A program made the position numbers and the translations under genes. The notes under the pieces were generated by a model. That model was not told the origin of the DNA and made no database searches. It saw nothing but the letters and a program-made list of their open reading frames with translations. DNA of 32,593 nucleotides from an uncultured Lachnospiraceae bacterium. Lineage in GTDB: Bacteria; Bacillota; Clostridia; Lachnospirales; Lachnospiraceae. The stretch lies in assembly GCA_904395885.1 (NCBI GenBank), contig CAJFOF010000067.1, positions 1 through 32,593 of the forward strand. Reading direction: 5' to 3'. The number at the start of each line of letters is the position of its first letter. Within the stretch, counting starts at the first letter, position 1. Shown here one piece after another: positions 31,983 through 32,593 of the stretch.

Positions 31983-32043
31983 CTTGTAATACAAGTCTAG
32001 CTATCTTTATGCTGGCAAAAAGAGTCGCATATTGTCAGCATAA
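31983..32043. promoter_or_regulatory. inverted repeats upstream of the LysR gene
   Basis: CTTGTAATACAAG at 31983-31995 is a palindrome reaching the LysR ribosome binding site. TTATGCTG at 32007-32014 and CAGCATAA at 32036-32043 form an 8-bp perfect inverted repeat with a 21-base spacer. A TATAAT on the minus strand lies at 32048-32053. Candidate autoregulatory sites. Confidence 0.45.
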
Positions 32044-32053
32044 GGATATTATA

Positions 32054-32249
32054 TTTTATTATAAAAAGATACTTCGCGAAAAACAACAAAAAAATTGGAA
32101 AATTAAAAGTCTAAAGCGAAGGTTATTTGAGATAATCTTTTTATGCACTGACCTTATTATAATGTGAATTTTTTGGAAAGACAAGAAAAACGGTTGATAA
32201 ATCGCACTTAATATAATGTATTTAGAAACTTTAATTTCAGACCGTTGAG
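32054..32249. other. AT-rich intergenic region
   Basis: Very AT-rich sequence between the LysR promoter area and the T-box-like leader. A TATAAT at 32212-32217 may be the -10 of a promoter for that leader, but no well-spaced -35 box is evident. I see no gene. Confidence 0.4.
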
Positions 32250-32375
32250 ACGGAGATAGCAACAGTTATGTGCGTACAGAGAGTCCAGGCAGGGGAAAAC
32301 CGGGCCGGGGCTTTTCTTACTTTAACAGGAAACTTCGTTCCCTGAGTCAGAAAAATTCATTAGGGAGACCGCTGG
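32250..32375 (+). promoter_or_regulatory. T-box-like leader, probably degenerate
   Basis: Elements of a tRNA-sensing T-box occur in order. ACGGAG (32250-32255) can pair with CTTCGT (32333-32338) as the base of stem I. GTACAGAGAG at 32274-32283 is the conserved AG-bulge segment. The apical stem-loop follows as CCAGG, CAGGGGAAAA, CCGGG. Then come GAAAC before the stem base and CCTGAGTC after it. The antiterminator core reads AGGGAGACCGC at 32362-32372 instead of AGGGTGGTACCGC, so the part that binds the tRNA acceptor end is damaged. The specifier codon cannot be fixed (AAC, ACT and TTC are all possible). No terminator T-run follows. Confidence 0.5.
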
Positions 32376-32386
32376 GTAAGTTATTC

Positions 32387-32415
32387 TGGTCAAGTCCCCC
32401 GAAGTATGATATACT
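32387..32415 (+). promoter_or_regulatory. candidate promoter of the nucleotidyltransferase gene
   Basis: TGGTCA at 32387-32392, 17 bases, TATACT at 32410-32415. Transcription would begin about at the first hairpin repeat. Confidence 0.45.
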
Positions 32416-32419
32416 ATGA

Positions 32420-32498
32420 GCACTTAGCGAGGTGTCTCACGAGCTTAGTGCGAGTCATACCTGGCCTCTTAGCGAGGTATCTCACGAGCTTAGAGAGG
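32420..32498 (+). repeat. two hairpin-forming direct repeats, 45-base period
   Basis: A 26-base unit at 32423-32448 recurs at 32468-32493 with one mismatch (GGTGTCTCAC versus GGTATCTCAC). Each unit is an imperfect hairpin: GCACTTAGC with GCTTAGTGC around the first (32420-32451), and CCTCTTAGC with GCTTAGAGAGG around the second (32465-32498). An inner GAG-N4-CTC is common to both. The outer arms differ but keep pairing. They lie in the leader just before the nucleotidyltransferase gene. Confidence 0.8.
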
Positions 32499-32527
32499 TA
32501 CTTAAAATGTTCAAGGAGGGCAAAACT

Positions 32528-32593
32528 ATGAAGACAACGCTGGTGATCATGGCGGCGGGGATAGGCAGCCGTTTTGGAGGCGGGATCAAGCAG
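32528..32593 (+). CDS. nucleotidyltransferase, 5' end only
   Basis: The first 22 codons of a gene cut by the right edge: MKTTLVIMAAGIGSRFGGGI then KQ. The AAGxGSRFGG pattern is the nucleotide-binding loop of NTP-transferase (sugar-phosphate nucleotidylyltransferase-like) proteins, normally followed by KQ and a Lys-dependent substrate site. CAAGGAGG lies upstream of ATG 32528. The substrate cannot be told from this fragment. Confidence 0.8.
   Translation, partial: MKTTLVIMAAGIGSRFGGGIKQ

Overview
The window looks like a chromosomal segment of a gut-type Clostridia, most likely Lachnospiraceae (Enterocloster/Hungatella/Lachnoclostridium-like). This is inferred from gene content only: strong AAGGAGG-type ribosome binding sites, a secreted protein with aromatic cell-wall-binding repeats, a CprABC/RK-type peptide-resistance locus, an SBP5-DppBCDF uptake operon, a CarD-like protein and T-box-type RNA. 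No rRNA or tRNA gene was seen.

Layout, left to right. (1) 1-2105, minus strand: two unrecognised genes with an ATGA overlap, the second cut by the window edge. (2) 2640-3258: a type I-C-like CRISPR array with a preserved leader, six perfect repeats, six spacers and a decayed last repeat; no cas gene lies in the window. (3) 3401-6194: a divergent ROK-family sugar kinase, a secreted repeat protein and a Cof-type HAD phosphatase. (4) 6345-6993: an Hsp20 gene with a CIRCE-like HrcA operator over its promoter and a good terminator. (5) 7069-9597: a membrane-bound hybrid histidine kinase. (6) 9817-13521: a 2,3-diaminopropionate-type catabolic locus (ygeY, yfcC-like transporter, dpaL/ygeX) with a GntR regulator. 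The 5' halves of the regulator and ygeY, together with the divergent promoter region, appear to have been deleted, fusing the two remnants head to head. (7) 13520-19109: a lantibiotic/cationic-peptide resistance ABC transporter (minus strand), a DUF1905/DUF1801-like fusion protein, and a response regulator/histidine kinase pair. Two TTAA direct repeats with an 11-bp period, one in front of each transcription unit, look like a shared operator. (8) 19121-22916: a broken cytidylate-kinase-like fragment, a CarD-like regulator, a nitroreductase and an ABC-F protein with an eroded second ATPase site. (9) 22935-31971: a cupin protein, then an operon of M20 dipeptidase, peptide-binding lipoprotein and DppBCDF, closed by a convergent LysR regulator. 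(10) 31972-32593: a T-box-like leader relic, a promoter, two near-identical hairpin repeats and the start of a nucleotidyltransferase gene.

The most unusual points are the double-truncation junction near 10,312-10,323, the shared operator pair of the resistance locus, the CIRCE element on hsp20, the T-box relic and hairpin repeats before the last gene, and the unknown two-gene locus next to an array without cas genes. No search could be run, so family names rest on motif recognition.
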